The translations under genes were made by a program, and so were the position numbers. From Rapana venosa (taxonomy: Eukaryota; Mollusca; Gastropoda; Neogastropoda; Muricidae), in the NCBI GenBank assembly GCA_028751875.1, contig CM054153.1, positions 14,249,573 to 14,313,572 on the forward strand: a stretch of DNA of 64,000 nt. The letters are read 5' to 3'. Of the stretch, positions 1 through 10,580 are shown in pieces. The stretch's first letter is position 1. Every line of letters starts with the position of its first letter. The notes beneath the pieces were generated by a model that saw only the letters and a list, made by a program, of their open reading frames with translations, was not told where the DNA came from and ran no database searches.

Positions 1-541
1 TGAGCTGGAGAGAAAGAGAGACAAAGTAGGCTGGGAGAGTGATAGAAAAACAACAGCACAGAGACAGGTGTGTTTTTCTGGAGAGAGAAAAAAAAGTGTT
101 TTTCTGACGGAGCATGATATGGAATGAACAGAAGAAAAAAAAACGAGAAACAAAGTAGGCTGGGAAGTTGATAGCAAAACAAAAAACAAACAAAAAACGA
201 ATGGTAAAGACAGGTGTTTTTCTGACAATTTGAAAGAGCATGATATGGAATAAATGAAAAAGAGAAAGAGAGAGACAATAGGCAGGCAGAGTGATAGAAA
301 AACAACACCACAGAAACAGGTGTGTTTTTATCTGAAGGAACATGAAATGGAATGAACAAGAGAGAAAGAGAGAGACAATAGGCAGGCAGAGTGATAGAAG
401 AAAACAACACAGAAACAGGTGTGTTTTTCTGACTGAGCATGTTATAGAATGAACGAGAAAGAGAAAGAGAGACAAAGTAAGCAGGCAGAGTGATAGAAGA
501 AAACAAAACAAAACAGAGGGACATGTGTGTTTTTCCTGATC
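1..541. repeat. Degenerate tandem repeat, unit about 100-125 bp
   Basis: About five imperfect units follow each other. Each has a purine-rich GAGAAAGAGAGACAAAGTAG-like start, GTGATAGAA followed by an A-rich stretch, ACAGGTGTGTTTTTCTGA, and GAGCATGATATGGAATGAAC. Units begin near 10, 140, 265, 365 and 465. The array runs off the left edge of the window, so its full length is unknown. No coding potential is seen. Confidence 0.8.
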
Positions 542-1296
542 TGCTGGGGGGAAAAAAATAAAAAAAAGATGGCAGAACCGTCATTTCTTCATCTGTGTTC
601 ATGAAGCAGATATTACAGTGGCTTTTTTTTCATACAGAGGGTATATGATTCATTAAAAAAAGACCCATATAAAAAAAAAAAGTCCTTCATGTAGAGTTTA
701 CATTCAGGCGTATCACTTGTCACCTTCACATGTACGTGGCCAGTTAGAATCAGCGAGGGATATTGCTAGTCTCGCTTGTCTCGGATGAACACACGAAGTT
801 ACCATAACATACTCATGAAACCTTGCACGAGCTGTTCCTGTGTAGAGCATTGGCTGTGCAGAACTGGCAGCCAGACAGCAGAACATGTGTCAAAGCCCTG
901 TACGCTACACACAGCTAGCTGTCAGTTTCCCCCACTTTCAGCTATCACAGTTCTTGATTAAACCATTGACGCTGGGGGCAACAGCAAAGCGAGAGGCTGT
1001 ATGACCAGTGGCTTTCTTTCCCACTCATGGAATTCCACTTTACAGTTTAGTCTTTAGTGATCGACTATGACTCTGACTAGGAGGCTTGACTCGCACAGTC
1101 CTTATGTGCTGCAGCCCTGGGGGCTGGTTGGCCTTTAGAGAACATCTCCAATGCTGACTGTCCTTATGCCCACTTGGCCGAGAGAGTGGGGATGTACTGT
1201 GGGCAAGGCATCTCCACTATAATCAAATTTCTGCCCAGTTTCCAAAACAGCAGCTGCCTCCTCTGGTGTTTTGGAGGTCATCGTCGAACACGACGG
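542..1296. other. Intergenic, no gene recognised
   Basis: No exon-like frame with splice sites and no protein similarity can be seen. The 61-codon frame at 776-961 looks like chance. The text near 921-960 (a CAGTTTCCCCCACTTTCAGCTA-like string) resembles part of the composite repeat at 24315-24360, so some of this stretch is probably old repeat. Confidence 0.5.
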
Positions 1297-1450
1297 ACAA
1301 ACATTATTCATTCCATCCCAGCTGGGGTTGATTGTTGCAGAAACTGACCGCTTTTACAGTTGGCAGAAGGAAGGGGTGGGTTAATTAAGTAATTTTAGCT
1401 CTGGTTCCTGGACCCTTGACTGGGTGATGCTGGAGTTGTGTGCTGTGATA
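1297..1450 (+). repeat. Dispersed repeat fragment (family D)
   Basis: CATCCCAGCTGGGGTTGATT, then an AAACTGACC block, AAGGAAGGGG and CCCTTGACTGGGTGATGCTG recur in the same order at 24345-24475 (plus) and inverted at 20148-20260. Three copies in one window make this a dispersed repeat module. It sits directly 5' of a SINE-B here and inside a SINE-B at 24 kb, so the two may travel together. Confidence 0.6.
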
Positions 1451-1478
1451 CACGATGCACTCCAAGGGATTGGTAGCG

Positions 1479-1745
1479 GGATAGCCTAGTGGTTAGAATG
1501 TTGCGCTCACAATCTGACGACCCGGGTTTGATTCCCGTTCAAGGGGATATTTTCCCCTGGAGTTAACATCAGTGCAGACTCCACTCTCCCCAAAAGTCCT
1601 TCGGATGAGACTATAAACCGAGGTCCCGTGTGTGAATGCACGCAGAACATCTTGCACACACATTAAAATCCTTTTCCACTTTTCGTAAGAGTAGGCCATT
1701 GTGTGCTGGATGTAAAAAAGCATATAAGTGCTTATTCCATTAAAA
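1479..1745 (+). mobile_element. tRNA-derived SINE (SINE-B copy)
   Basis: The head GGGATAGCCTAGTGGTTAGA contains a pol III A-box-like TAGCCTAGTGG, followed by a B-box-like GGGTTTGATTCCC at about 1525. The body has CCCCTGGAGTTAACATCAGT and GACTATAAACCGAGGTCC and ends AAGTGCTTATTCCATTA. Compared with the 42.7 kb copy it keeps the middle part, but it lacks the GGGAACAGATGACA block found in other copies. Its open frames are not genes. Confidence 0.85.
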
Positions 1746-1999
1746 GAGGATCTGGCCTGACCTCACTTTGGTAGTCTGGAGGTTCTTTGGTAACTTGGAG
1801 GAATTGCAGTGTTACTGCTGCCCTCATTACAGGGACGATGCTTGTTCTGTAGATGAATGCTCAAGAAAGAGAGAAAGAATGAACCTAGAAGTGAATCTGT
1901 TATTTATATAACCTGTTGCTTGTCACCTCTCTCCATCACCGCTGTTGCTGATGGTAGGAGCCCCACACAATGCCACTTACAAATCAGAAACGCACGCAC

Positions 2000-2515
2000 A
2001 AAACACACACGTACACAAAACGCACACACACACACACACACACACACTATCTTACTCTTTACTTGCTGAGTTCTACAATCTCCTGTAGCCCTCCCAGACC
2101 ACTTATCTCAGTGATGTTAGCAATGATGGATGTTTGGTGGTCTGCCTTTTTTCATTCTTTCCTCAGTCTTGCTTAGAGAACTGTCATCATCAGATTTGTT
2201 TCTGATTTATAAAGTGCATAACCCCCCCCCCCCCCCCCCCTCACCCATGGGCATAATCACTGGGCTAGAGGAAAGGGGGCTTGGGGGTGGGGGGGGTGGG
2301 GGGAGGGATTGGAAAAAAGATAGTGGAGTGGGAAAGTGGCAGAGAAAAAAAAAAGTACGGGGTATGAACGCAAGCAGAAGCACATAAAAAACCCACAGCA
2401 CACTCACAAACTACACACACACAACACACACACATACACGCACACAACACACACACACATACAGACACACATGCACACAACACGCACGCACACACACACA
2501 CAACACGCAATCTGG
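2000..2515. repeat. CA-rich microsatellites and a poly-C run
   Basis: CA dinucleotide tracts lie at about 2020-2047 and 2403-2508, the second broken by CACG and CATA variants. A run of about 19 C lies at 2222-2240, with a G-rich tract at 2274-2305. Both strands are open over long stretches only because the sequence is low complexity. Confidence 0.9.
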
Positions 2516-2929
2516 GAATTAGAGCCAGATAAGCATCCCTGGATATTGGTCAGAAGCAATGCTTGTTTTGAGAAAAAGTCAGTTGCTAACTAAAAGCTAT
2601 CATTTTCAGTGATCTTCTAAACCATCCGTGAAGAACCTGAAATAGGAAAGAGGATAGACTTCACATGAAGTATCATCATTTAGTGTAGAATGCCCAAGTT
2701 ACGGTAAACACCTTTGCGATCATCCAGAATATGCGCCACGTCTTCAGTCATCATGGGTAGGAAGCATTGTGAAACCTCTGAATGGGCACTGGAAGTTTAC
2801 CAATGGTGAGATTTTGCATATATTGCAACTGGTTTTTTGTTTTTTTTACCCACCATTAAGGTAGCTGCATTCTGACATTGGGGATGGTGTGTAAACATGA
2901 CATCTGTGTACAGGCATTTCTTTTTCATC
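2516..2929. other. Intergenic, no gene recognised
   Basis: No splice-supported exon, RNA gene or repeat family could be assigned. The short GTTTACCAATGGTGAGATTTTGCATA stretch near 2795 loosely resembles the shared SINE 3' module seen inverted in other places, but not well enough to call. Confidence 0.4.
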
Positions 2930-3040
2930 AGACGCTCGGACATTAACTATTGTTGTCTGTCAAGTGAGCGAAAATGCGTCGCACTGCCATTAGGTGCCTG
3001 ACAAGTCAGGCTCAGTGCATCCAACTATGAGTTAGGAGAG
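2930..3040 (+). repeat. Dispersed repeat fragment shared with 49836-49945
   Basis: ACTATTGTTGTCTGTC, GAGCGAAAATGC, TTAGGTGCCTGACAAGTCAGG and CATCCAACTATG recur in the same order with small changes at 49850-49935. In the second location it lies next to a reversed SINE-C, so it may be the outer part of a larger element. Confidence 0.6.
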
Positions 3041-3044
3041 AATG

Positions 3045-3235
3045 TTTACCTTTTACGTCTTTCTGGAAAAAAGGCAGGAGAATGGACCAAGAAGGCAGAA
3101 AATAGACAAGAAGGAGGTGACAAGAAGAAAAGGAACAAGGCAGTAACAAAGAGAGGGATACAAAGGAAAGAATCCCTAACACAGAAAGTGGGGGTTCTAT
3201 TTATACTGACAGGGCCCCTCACAGGGAAGTGTATG
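3045..3235 (+). mobile_element. LINE-U 3' end fragment
   Basis: Read on the other strand this matches the block at 5990-6200, 8715-8860 and 12045-12200: GTCAGTATAAATAGAACCCCC, CACTTTCTG, a pyrimidine-rich stretch and GGTCCATTCTCCTGCC. Those copies are linked at 12 kb to a LINE coding remnant on the minus strand. Here the element lies in plus orientation and is truncated. Confidence 0.65.
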
Positions 3236-3261
3236 CATTTTGAAGATTTTGTCATCTGCTC

Positions 3262-3520
3262 GTACCTGGCAGTGGCTTACTCTTCTGAAAAACAGATCAA
3301 GGTTTTAATGTGTGCAAGATGCTCAGGGTACATTCACGCATGGGACCACAGTTGATAAGTCGCATACCAAGGACTTTCAGGAGAGCGGAGCTGGTAATGA
3401 TGTCAACTCCAGGGGGAAAAAATCCCCTAAAAATGGGTGCCTTGGTAGTGGCTCGATCCTGGGCCATCACTCTAACTGCTAGGCTATCCTGTTCCTCCCT
3501 CAATGATTTTGATTGGAGTG
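3262..3520 (-). mobile_element. SINE-B copy, reversed
   Basis: On the minus strand the order is head with AACAGGATAGCCTAGC (about 3495-3480), B-box-like segment, GGGGGATTTTTTCCCCCTGGAGT-like body (3400-3425), and ATTAAAACCTTGATCTG near 3300. This is the SINE-B order. The 3' terminal block (GTGCTTATTCC) is missing. The open frames on both strands here are repeat sequence. Confidence 0.75.
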
Positions 3521-3654
3521 GTGTCAGATGTACTTCCCTCCTCATATGCCCCAGTTGCATCTTTTCAGCATCAGCATGTGTCTATGAGGTGGCAGTGGTT
3601 ATGTAGTTTCCTGTCTTGTGTTTGCTGTTGTGTATTATGTGTTCATTATTGTGG

Positions 3655-3735
3655 ACAAAAATGAGCGCAGTCGTAAAATATTGCCGTTGGTGAACCTTGG
3701 AACTCTAGCCAAGGAACGAAAAAAACATGTATTCA
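3655..3735 (+). repeat. SINE 3' module (TTGCCGTTGGTGAACCTTGG)
   Basis: The string around 3673-3725, with TAAAATATTGCCGTTGGTGA and AACTCTAGCCAAGGAACG, recurs at 18535-18580, 18880-18920, 19510-19550, 30185-30225 and 62300-62345. It is a shared 3' end module of several SINE copies in the window. Confidence 0.65.
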
Positions 3736-3922
3736 TTATTATTATCATCATTATTATTGTAAAGGATGATACCACTGATTGTTACAGGAGACATATTTTT
3801 ATGCTTATCATATGCTTAGTAACTTGCAATGTGTCTTGGACTTGTATGGAAAGGAGATTATTCTTGTTTTTATTGCTGGACATTTTCAGATGTGTTTGTA
3901 ACTTTTTTGCACATGTACATTG

Positions 3923-3924
<2 letters not shown>

Positions 3925-3994
<70 letters not shown>
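3925..3994. repeat. (TA)n microsatellite
   Basis: About 68 bases of alternating T and A, broken once near 3954. It is read as Tyr-Ile repeats in the forward frames and is not coding. Confidence 0.95.
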
Positions 3995-3996
<2 letters not shown>

Positions 3997-4034
3997 GTCT
4001 TTACGCTTGAAAACATGATTGTTGTTTTTCGTGA

Positions 4035-4192
4035 GGGATGGATATATGTAGGCATGTTATGTATTTCACATTTAAGAAATTATACACCAAATAACACTCG
4101 TTAGATTTTTACTTTTTGGGTGTTTTTTTTTTTAAAAGAATGGATATATGTAGGCATGTGATGTATTTCACTTTTAAGAAATTACACACCCA
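4035..4192 (+). repeat. Short tandem duplication, period about 104 bp
   Basis: ATGGATATATGTAGGCATGT, then ATGTATTTCAC, TTTAAGAAATTA and ACACC occur at 4038-4089 and again at 4141-4190. The intervening part carries CACTCGTTAGATTTTTACTT versus CCACTAGATCTTTAACACTT, so the duplication is old and diverged. Confidence 0.75.
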
Positions 4193-4774
4193 CTAGATCT
4201 TTAACACTTTTTATTTTTGTTGAAGAAAGAAGGGAGTAGCATGTTTTACATAGCTTGATCTTATTTGTCTTAAATCGCGGACACACTATCCTTCTCAACC
4301 TTGCAGCTCAGAGAGACCATTCCAACCTGCCCTTTCTGACCTGTCAGCGCATGAAGGATGAACTGTGACACTGAATGTTTGAACAGTTAGAAATAAGGGC
4401 ACTGCGTCCTATATGCGCAAAGCACACATGGTCACGCTCACAATGTGACTGGAAGCTTCAGAATGAGCTTTGATTGGCTGGAGGATGGGAGCAGACTGAG
4501 AAAGAACACGACCTGTTCTGTATGGTCAGGTTGAACCCTTACACCTCAAGTGTGTGTTTACAGTGAAAGGTGATCCATTTGACAGTGGCTGTCCCAACCG
4601 TACCATTCGGGAGGCTTGTTTGTCAGCTTCTTTACAACTCCCTCCCACCCAAAAAACACCCCAAAACACCACCCTAACAATACAAAACAATTGAACACAC
4701 ACAAACAAACCTACCAAAAACAAATAACACCAAAGAGCAAAGCAAATAAAACCAAACCAACAACCCCCCCATCC

Positions 4775-4841
4775 CAACAGACACACACACACAACAACAC
4801 ACACACACACACACAAACATACACACACACACACGCACGCA

Positions 4842-4873
<32 letters not shown>

Positions 4874-4892
4874 CACACACACACAACAACAC

Positions 4893-4964
<72 letters not shown>
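4775..4964. repeat. (CA)n/(ACGC)n microsatellite
   Basis: About 190 bases of CA repeats with a block of (CGCA)n at about 4833-4862. Long Cys-Val and Thr-His frames on the two strands come from this tract. Confidence 0.95.
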
Positions 4965-4967
<3 letters not shown>

Positions 4968-5490
4968 CTTTGGAATTGGGCCTGAGGTTACTCCTGTGAT
5001 CCCAACAATCTTTGCTTTGTTATCGACACACTAGCAGTGTGCTGCTCTACTTTTGGTAAGGTCTGATTGTAACTCTATGGCGTCACGTGAGGCCAAAAGA
5101 TAGGTTTTCATGGAAAATGGGCAAAGCATTCCGACTACTAGGAACATTTTTTTTGTTTCAGTAACGTCTGTGAATGAAAGAGGGTTTAGGAGAAGAATGG
5201 TTAAAATAATGTCATAGCCTTTTTGGTGGTTTGATAATTAAATTTTTTTTTTTTTAAAGAGGACTGTTATCCTTGAGAGTTTGTTGTAAATTTTTAAATT
5301 ATTTTTAGGTTAAAGTAGAGACTTGTAAGTAATACATCTTTCATGAACAGTTGATTTTTACCTTTTGCGTTTTTACTGTGTATATAACTGTGTGAATATC
5401 GTGTGTTTTTTTTTATATGGGTTTTGATTTTCGACATGGTAGTATGCTTGGAACAGCTGTCGTTGTCTTGATTCACCTATCCCATGAGCG
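4965..5490. other. Intergenic, AT-rich, nothing recognised
   Basis: No gene, RNA or repeat family was recognised. Poly-T and poly-A runs lie at 5240-5256 and 5409-5415. Confidence 0.5.
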
Positions 5491-5495
5491 TTGTT

Positions 5496-5987
5496 GACAT
5501 TCTTCAGGGTGATATGTTGGATACCTCTGCAGAGAGGATACGCCACCACTCTGGTTTCTGTTGTGTGCAGTAGTTGGGCTGCGGGCTGTTGTGTCCTGTC
5601 TTTGATGTGGTCAGGTCAGGATTTTTCTTGGTCAGCCTCTTGCATTGCTTGGCTTTCCCTGCATCTTGCAGAATGGTTGTGGAGAAGGAGTCATGGCCAT
5701 ACCATATCAAGTTTGCGTCGCCTTCACTGTAGTGAGTAGAGGTTCCTGCCTGTCTGTATAGTTGCTGCCCGATATAGGCCCTACTTGCTTATCTTGTGTT
5801 CTTGTACAAGATGCTGGGGAATGTTTGAAACGTGTAATGTTGAGAGGCTGGACGTAAGAAAACATGGGTGTATATTCATTATTTTGAAATAAAAGAATTT
5901 GATTTGAGGCTTGGCATTCTTCTCTCCAGGTCAGCTGTGAGAGTCCAGCTTTCACATCTGTAGAGGAAGGTTGAAGTCATGAAGGAG
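5496..5987 (-). pseudogene. Decayed LINE reverse transcriptase, C-terminal part
   Basis: On the minus strand, 5985-5885 reads FLYRCESWTLTADLERRM, the typical LYGCEtWTLtadlerRi segment after the RT palm in non-LTR retrotransposons. A further piece at 5710-5504 reads WYGHDSFSTTILQ and ends EWWRILSAEVSNISP with a stop, the usual C-terminal end of such proteins. The frame is broken between them, where a SINE-B 3' end (about 5840-5900, plus strand) is inserted. Upstream RT sequence continues at 6850-6661 beyond a later insertion. This is a fossil, not an active element. Confidence 0.75.
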
Positions 5988-6660
5988 CCCCTGTGGAGAT
6001 GCTGTGGGCTCTTTGCAGTATAAATAGCATCTCCACCTTGTGGAAATTTGGAAATTCTGTGTTCGAAATTTCCTCTGTTCTTACACTTTCTTTGTTTTAG
6101 TCTTTTTCTTTACTCTGTTTATATTTTTTGTATGCTTATTGTGTGTCTTCCAAGTCTTTTCTGTTGCCTTTTATTCAAAGCAAATTTTACAATTATTTTT
6201 TGGGAATACATTGTATGATATTTTTCCTGTATTGTTTTGTTCTGGCAACCCAACTCGACTCGGCTGACCAGGTAGCAGTATTGTAAACACTGGGATGGGC
6301 ACAGTATGTTGCAGTGTTATTTTCCCATATGCTGTGTATTCTTTGGTACATTGAAACATTCACTATCCTTTTTTATGCTTTTTCTTTTAAACCTGGGGAT
6401 GATGAATTAAGTGGAATGACTGGCACCCTCAGCTCGGCCTGGTTTTACTGGCCTTAAGGAATAAAATAATGAAGGTTCTTTGTCATGTAATTTTTGTTTC
6501 CAGCTTGACGGTGTTAGGTATTGGAAGGGCTTGGTTACTGCTATTGTTGATTTTGAACTTCAGGTGACTGTTATTGGAGTTTCTGAAATTGAATAAGGTG
6601 ACAGCCCTGATATGGCCTTTGTAGTTGGTGGGGTTGAAAACAACATGACGTGAAGTAAAA
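5988..6660 (-). mobile_element. LINE-U 3' end inserted into the older LINE
   Basis: The segment matches 8706-9110 and 12035-12870: ATAAATAGCATCTCCACCTT, CTGGGATGGGCACAG, GGGGATGATGAATTAAG, TGGTTTTACTGGCCTTAAG, then GACAGCCCTGATATGGCCTT. It is flanked by the 10-bp direct repeat TCATGAAGGA (5978-5987 and 6661-6670), which fits a target site duplication. It splits the older LINE in the middle of KLKLYKSFM. Relative to the 12 kb copy it lacks the coding part at 12458-12715. Confidence 0.65.
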
Positions 6661-6850
6661 TCATGAAGGATTTGTACAGTTTCAGTTTCATTGGAAAGCT
6701 ATTGGAGATGCTTGTGCAGACGGTATTGAATATTGTGATGATTTTATCCTTTTTGATGAGCTGCTGTTCTTGATTAAGATGGGTTCAAGGTATTCAGAAT
6801 TGTCAACTTAAAGCTTTCTCCTGTTTAGTGTGATGGAAGTTGTTGCTTCC
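6661..6850 (-). pseudogene. Decayed LINE reverse transcriptase, upstream part
   Basis: The minus strand reads KLKLYKSFM at about 6690-6661. This is the conserved segment just before the LYGCEtW motif, and it joins the fragment ending at 5987 once the 5988-6660 insertion is removed. Further upstream there are frameshifts and stops. Confidence 0.6.
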
Positions 6851-7042
6851 TGTGTATGACGTTTGCCTTGATTTATTATGATTGTATGCCATATTTTTGT
6901 TATCTGGGTTATAAGCAGGCTGGAATAAAATCGAAACCTGTAAGCTGTGTTTTGTACTTGTATCATTACGTCTCATTTAGTGATGGGTTTGAAACTAGAT
7001 GTTACCAAAGCTTTTTTCCACAGGGATTCTGTGATATATAAA

Positions 7043-7100
<58 letters not shown>

Positions 7101-7160
7101 ATCCATCCATCTATCCATCTATCTATCTATACCTATCTGTCTATCTATATATGTATATAT
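7043..7160. repeat. (CTAT)n microsatellite
   Basis: About 25 copies of CTAT with CCAT variants near 7100-7125 and a TA-rich end. Confidence 0.95.
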
Positions 7161-8566
7161 ATAATCTCTCTGTGTTATTTGGTCTCTGGAAGGAAATGTT
7201 TCTCTTTCTGTAGATTTTTTTTCTTATTTTTGTATTGATTCAGGTTTTGTTTTTTTATAAGTATAATGTCTTTATTTTGTTAGATTAGATTTTTCTTACA
7301 CACTGTTGGTTTGGTCTTTTAAAAAAATTCATACCCATTTATTTCACTGTCTGGTTTTACATTGGGGTTGGATTAGGTTGATTTTTACAAAGAAAAAACA
7401 GATCAGTATGTCATTTACTGAACTCTAGGTTGATTTGTTATGATTTTTGATAATGGTAGAATAATATTGTACATATAAATCATTAAATGCCATATCATTG
7501 ATATGTTTCAAAAAGAAAAAGGAGTCCAGATAACGTAACAATTCCATATTTAAAAAAGTATATATTAAAAAAAAGGTAATCCTAAAATCATGTACAGCAA
7601 ATTTTCCTTTTTCAATACTTCACCTTGTTTCTTTGTAATTTGATGGCCCCCCCCCCCTCCCTCTCCAAACAAAAAGAAAAAAAAAGTTTTGTTTCAGTTT
7701 TTTGTTTGTTGTTTTATTCAGTTTGTAATTGCTTCCCTGCAAGTTGTGTTTTTTGGGGTTGTTTTTTTTTTGGAGGGGGGATGGGGGGTGGGGGAGGATT
7801 TGCAGTTCATTCAGTCATCATTTATGTACATACTCTTCCCATAGAACTGACATATAAGAATTTTCATGGCTTTTTGGCCCAGATATAAAGTGTACTGTGA
7901 CATCATTTTTATACCAAAACTGACTGAAATGCCTGTTGATTTGTGTTATAAACATGCTTTTTGTACACTTTTAAAAAAGAATATCATTTATCATGTTACT
8001 TGTATTTTAGTAAATATTATTGGATCATCGTTGCTGCCATGTTTACAGGAAGGTTGGGTTTTTTTCATTGCCTTGTTGAATCACCTATGATCATTTTGTT
8101 TGTTTATAAGCAGGCGCTTTTGGTATGTCATTTTGGAACCACGCCACTTATATCTATGTAAATAGCATTGTGTGATTGAAGTTGTTTGCGCATGTTGATT
8201 CTCATTATTATTTCATTGCCTGTCAAAGAATGTCATGTGCCAGCCTATGCTATAATCTGCTATGATAATTTTTTGCTTTAGAAACCTTTTTATTTTTTTT
8301 AAAAAGCTTGAATTTTATCTTTACAACCTTTATTCTTTTAAAAGTTTGAATGCTTAAAACTTAGTGTTTCTGTGCTCAGCGTGTTTTGTTTTCAAGATTT
8401 TGGTTTTGAATTATTTCCCATTTTGAGTTTGAGTGGTCAGTGTGATTTTTAATGTAAATACTGATGCGCTTGTGTGTTCTTGTTATGGATGTTACTCCAG
8501 ATTAACTGCATATTATTGATGGGGAACATGTAAAAATGAACAAAAAATTATGGACTGAAATCAGGG
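7161..8566. other. AT-rich intergenic stretch, no gene recognised
   Basis: Frames of up to 88 codons are present but lack splice sites, family motifs or consistent composition. A C-run lies at 7646-7656 and a G-rich stretch at 7775-7798. Confidence 0.5.
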
Positions 8567-8705
8567 TGTGTGTGTGTGTGTGTGTGAGTTTTGTGTGTGT
8601 GAGTTGTTTGTGTGTGAGTGTTTGTGTGCATGCATGCATGTGTGTGTGCATGCCCGCATGTGTATATGTGTGTGTGCATGCATGCATGCATGTGTGTGTG
8701 TGTGT
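8567..8705. repeat. GT/GCAT microsatellite
   Basis: TG dinucleotides are interspersed with (GCAT)n blocks at 8627-8640 and 8678-8691. Confidence 0.9.
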
Positions 8706-9110
8706 CCCCATAGGGATGCAAGAGGCTCTTTTAGTATAAATAGCATCCCCACCTTCTGGAAATTCTGTGCTAGAAAATTCGACTTTCTCTTTACCTCTCT
8801 ATCATCTCTCTTGCGCTTATTTTCTGCTTTTCCAGTCCATTCTCCTGCCATTTTTCAAGCAAATCTTTTAAAAAAAAATTCTGTGTTCATTATATGATAT
8901 TTTACCTGTGGTGTTTTGCTCTGGCCATCAGGTAGTGATAATTAAATCCTGGGATGGACACAGGATGTCTATTCTTCAGGGGTATTTGCCCATTTGGCAT
9001 TTTGATATACATTTTGTACTTTTTTATGTTTTGTTTTTAACATAGGGATGATGAATTAAGCAGAATGGCAGGCATCCTCTGCATGGCTTTTGGTTTATAT
9101 GCACACATTG
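8706..9110 (-). mobile_element. LINE-U 3' end copy
   Basis: It matches 5988-6475 and 12035-12455 in order: CCCATAGGGATGCAAGAGGC, AGTATAAATAGCATCCCCAC, CAGTCCATTCTCCTGCC, CCTGGGATGGACACAGGATG, GGGATGATGAATTAAGCAGA. The orientation is assigned from the LINE coding remnant attached to the 12 kb copy. It directly abuts the GT microsatellite. Confidence 0.65.
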
Positions 9111-9359
9111 TACATATAAACACCACTTCATGAAAGTTCATTGATATGTTCGCTCATTTTTATTTTGTGAATTGAATCTTTTTATGTTTCATTCTCTTTT
9201 TAAAAAAAAAATGAATCTTTGATAAATCATTTTCAAAATGATTCAGAAGTTGTAGGTGGTTACCTGCCCTTGTTTTTGTCCACCACTTTTTCCTCAGTAA
9301 TACTGCTTTTACTTTCATGCAAATGTTGGCATAATATCAGAAAAACTGGGTTAGTTTCT

Positions 9360-9725
9360 TTGTACTGTATTGTAGCGTATTATATCGTATTGTATTATAT
9401 TTTACTTTCAGTCAGAACAGATTTCCCTGCCTGAAATTCAGCCTGCTCTCCCTGAGGAGAGTGCATTGCTGTAAACGCAGTGCCACCCATTATTTATAAA
9501 AATTCCTGTCTGCATGTGTGGGGTCTGAGAGTGGCTTTAAAGTCCCCCCCCCCCCCCCCACCAAAAGAAAAGATTTTATAAAAAAAACTTTGCCAAGGAC
9601 TTTTTATTGCTGTGGATTATGTTTCATGCGCTAAATGTACACAAGGTATCAGTTTATCATCTCATCCAAAAGACTAGCTCCTACCAGTTCATATCACTTA
9701 AGATCTGGTGGATGGGGGGGTGGGG
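9360..9725 (-). mobile_element. SINE-C copy, reversed
   Basis: On the minus strand the body contains a fragment of the CTGTTTGGCAAAGTTTT-type block, GTGGCACTGCGTTTACAG and CTCTCCTCAGGGAGAGCAGG, the hallmark SINE-C order. A pentanucleotide-like tail (GTATT/GTATC repeats, about 9364-9400) lies on the 3' side as expected. A C-run at 9543-9558 interrupts it. The tRNA-like head is mostly missing. Confidence 0.7.
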
Positions 9726-9811
9726 GTGGTGGTCGGTGGGCTCAAAATAGGATTTAAACGTGCAATGTTGCCTTGTAGGCAACCAATCCACATTCTTCAT
9801 ATATTGTAAGT

Positions 9812-10144
9812 ATTCCTGGGTATATGAACTATGGAGAATGTGCAAAGTTGATGATCTGAAGTCTGTAGCTAGAAGCAATAGACTGCGCTGGTTTGGGCAC
9901 GTTCAACGGAAAGCAGACCACCACATCATAAAAAGAGCAATGAACTTCGTAGTGGATGGAAAGAGACCAAAGGGAAGACCTAGCAAAACCTGGGCTGCCT
10001 GTATTGCAGATGATCTTGGAGAGAGGGGCATAAATAAGGAGGAAGCTCAAAACAGAGAGAGATGGAGAAGGATCATCAATGTCAAACCTCCCCTGGGAGA
10101 AACATGACAAAAAAGGAAGAAGAAGAAGATTCCTGGGTATATGA
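9812..10144 (+). mobile_element. 5'-truncated LINE insertion with target site duplication
   Basis: The 16-bp string ATTCCTGGGTATATGA lies at both 9812-9827 and 10129-10144. Between them an uninterrupted frame (to a stop at 10105-10107) reads RLRWFGHVQRKADHHIIKRA, then GKRPKGRPSKTW and DDLGERGINKEEAQNRERWR. This is the C-terminal tail of non-LTR retrotransposon reverse transcriptases. After the stop comes an A/GAA-rich tail (10108-10128). Truncation, open frame, tail and perfect duplication all fit a fairly recent LINE insertion. Confidence 0.9.
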
Positions 10145-10580
10145 TGGTTGGTTTGCATTAATTCATTGGTTGGGTGTAGTATCATAATTTTAAATAATTT
10201 TTGACACCCAAAGGCATAAAAGAAAAGAAGCCAGAGAGAGAAATAGTTTTCTTGAAGCATGTTAAATGTAGTTTTCATTTTCACTAGGAGCAAAATTACC
10301 CTCCTCATTATTTCTTAAAGACATAGTTATGTGCCTGTTTTGTGTTAGAGGGTGCAAAAGTTATTCTTCCTGTTGGTTTTTGTTGTTGTTTAAATAAAAA
10401 GACAGTTATATTACTAATATATTATCATAGTTATAGTTTATTATGCCACTATTTATATTTTTATTCTATTATTTTATATTATTACTATTACTGATTAACT
10501 GTTGGCCCAGGCCAAAAGCTTTGTCAGTTAATGATGTAAACTAAATTCCAAGGCCCATATTACGATTGTGCTGTAAAGTT
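10145..10580. other. AT-rich intergenic, nothing recognised
   Basis: It contains runs of TTAT and ATTA near 10400-10500. No gene or repeat family was recognised. Confidence 0.5.

Noticed and set aside
7043..7160. CRISPR-like short repeat array
   Set aside because: It is a plain CTAT microsatellite with no spacers. None of the arrays in the window has the repeat-spacer form.
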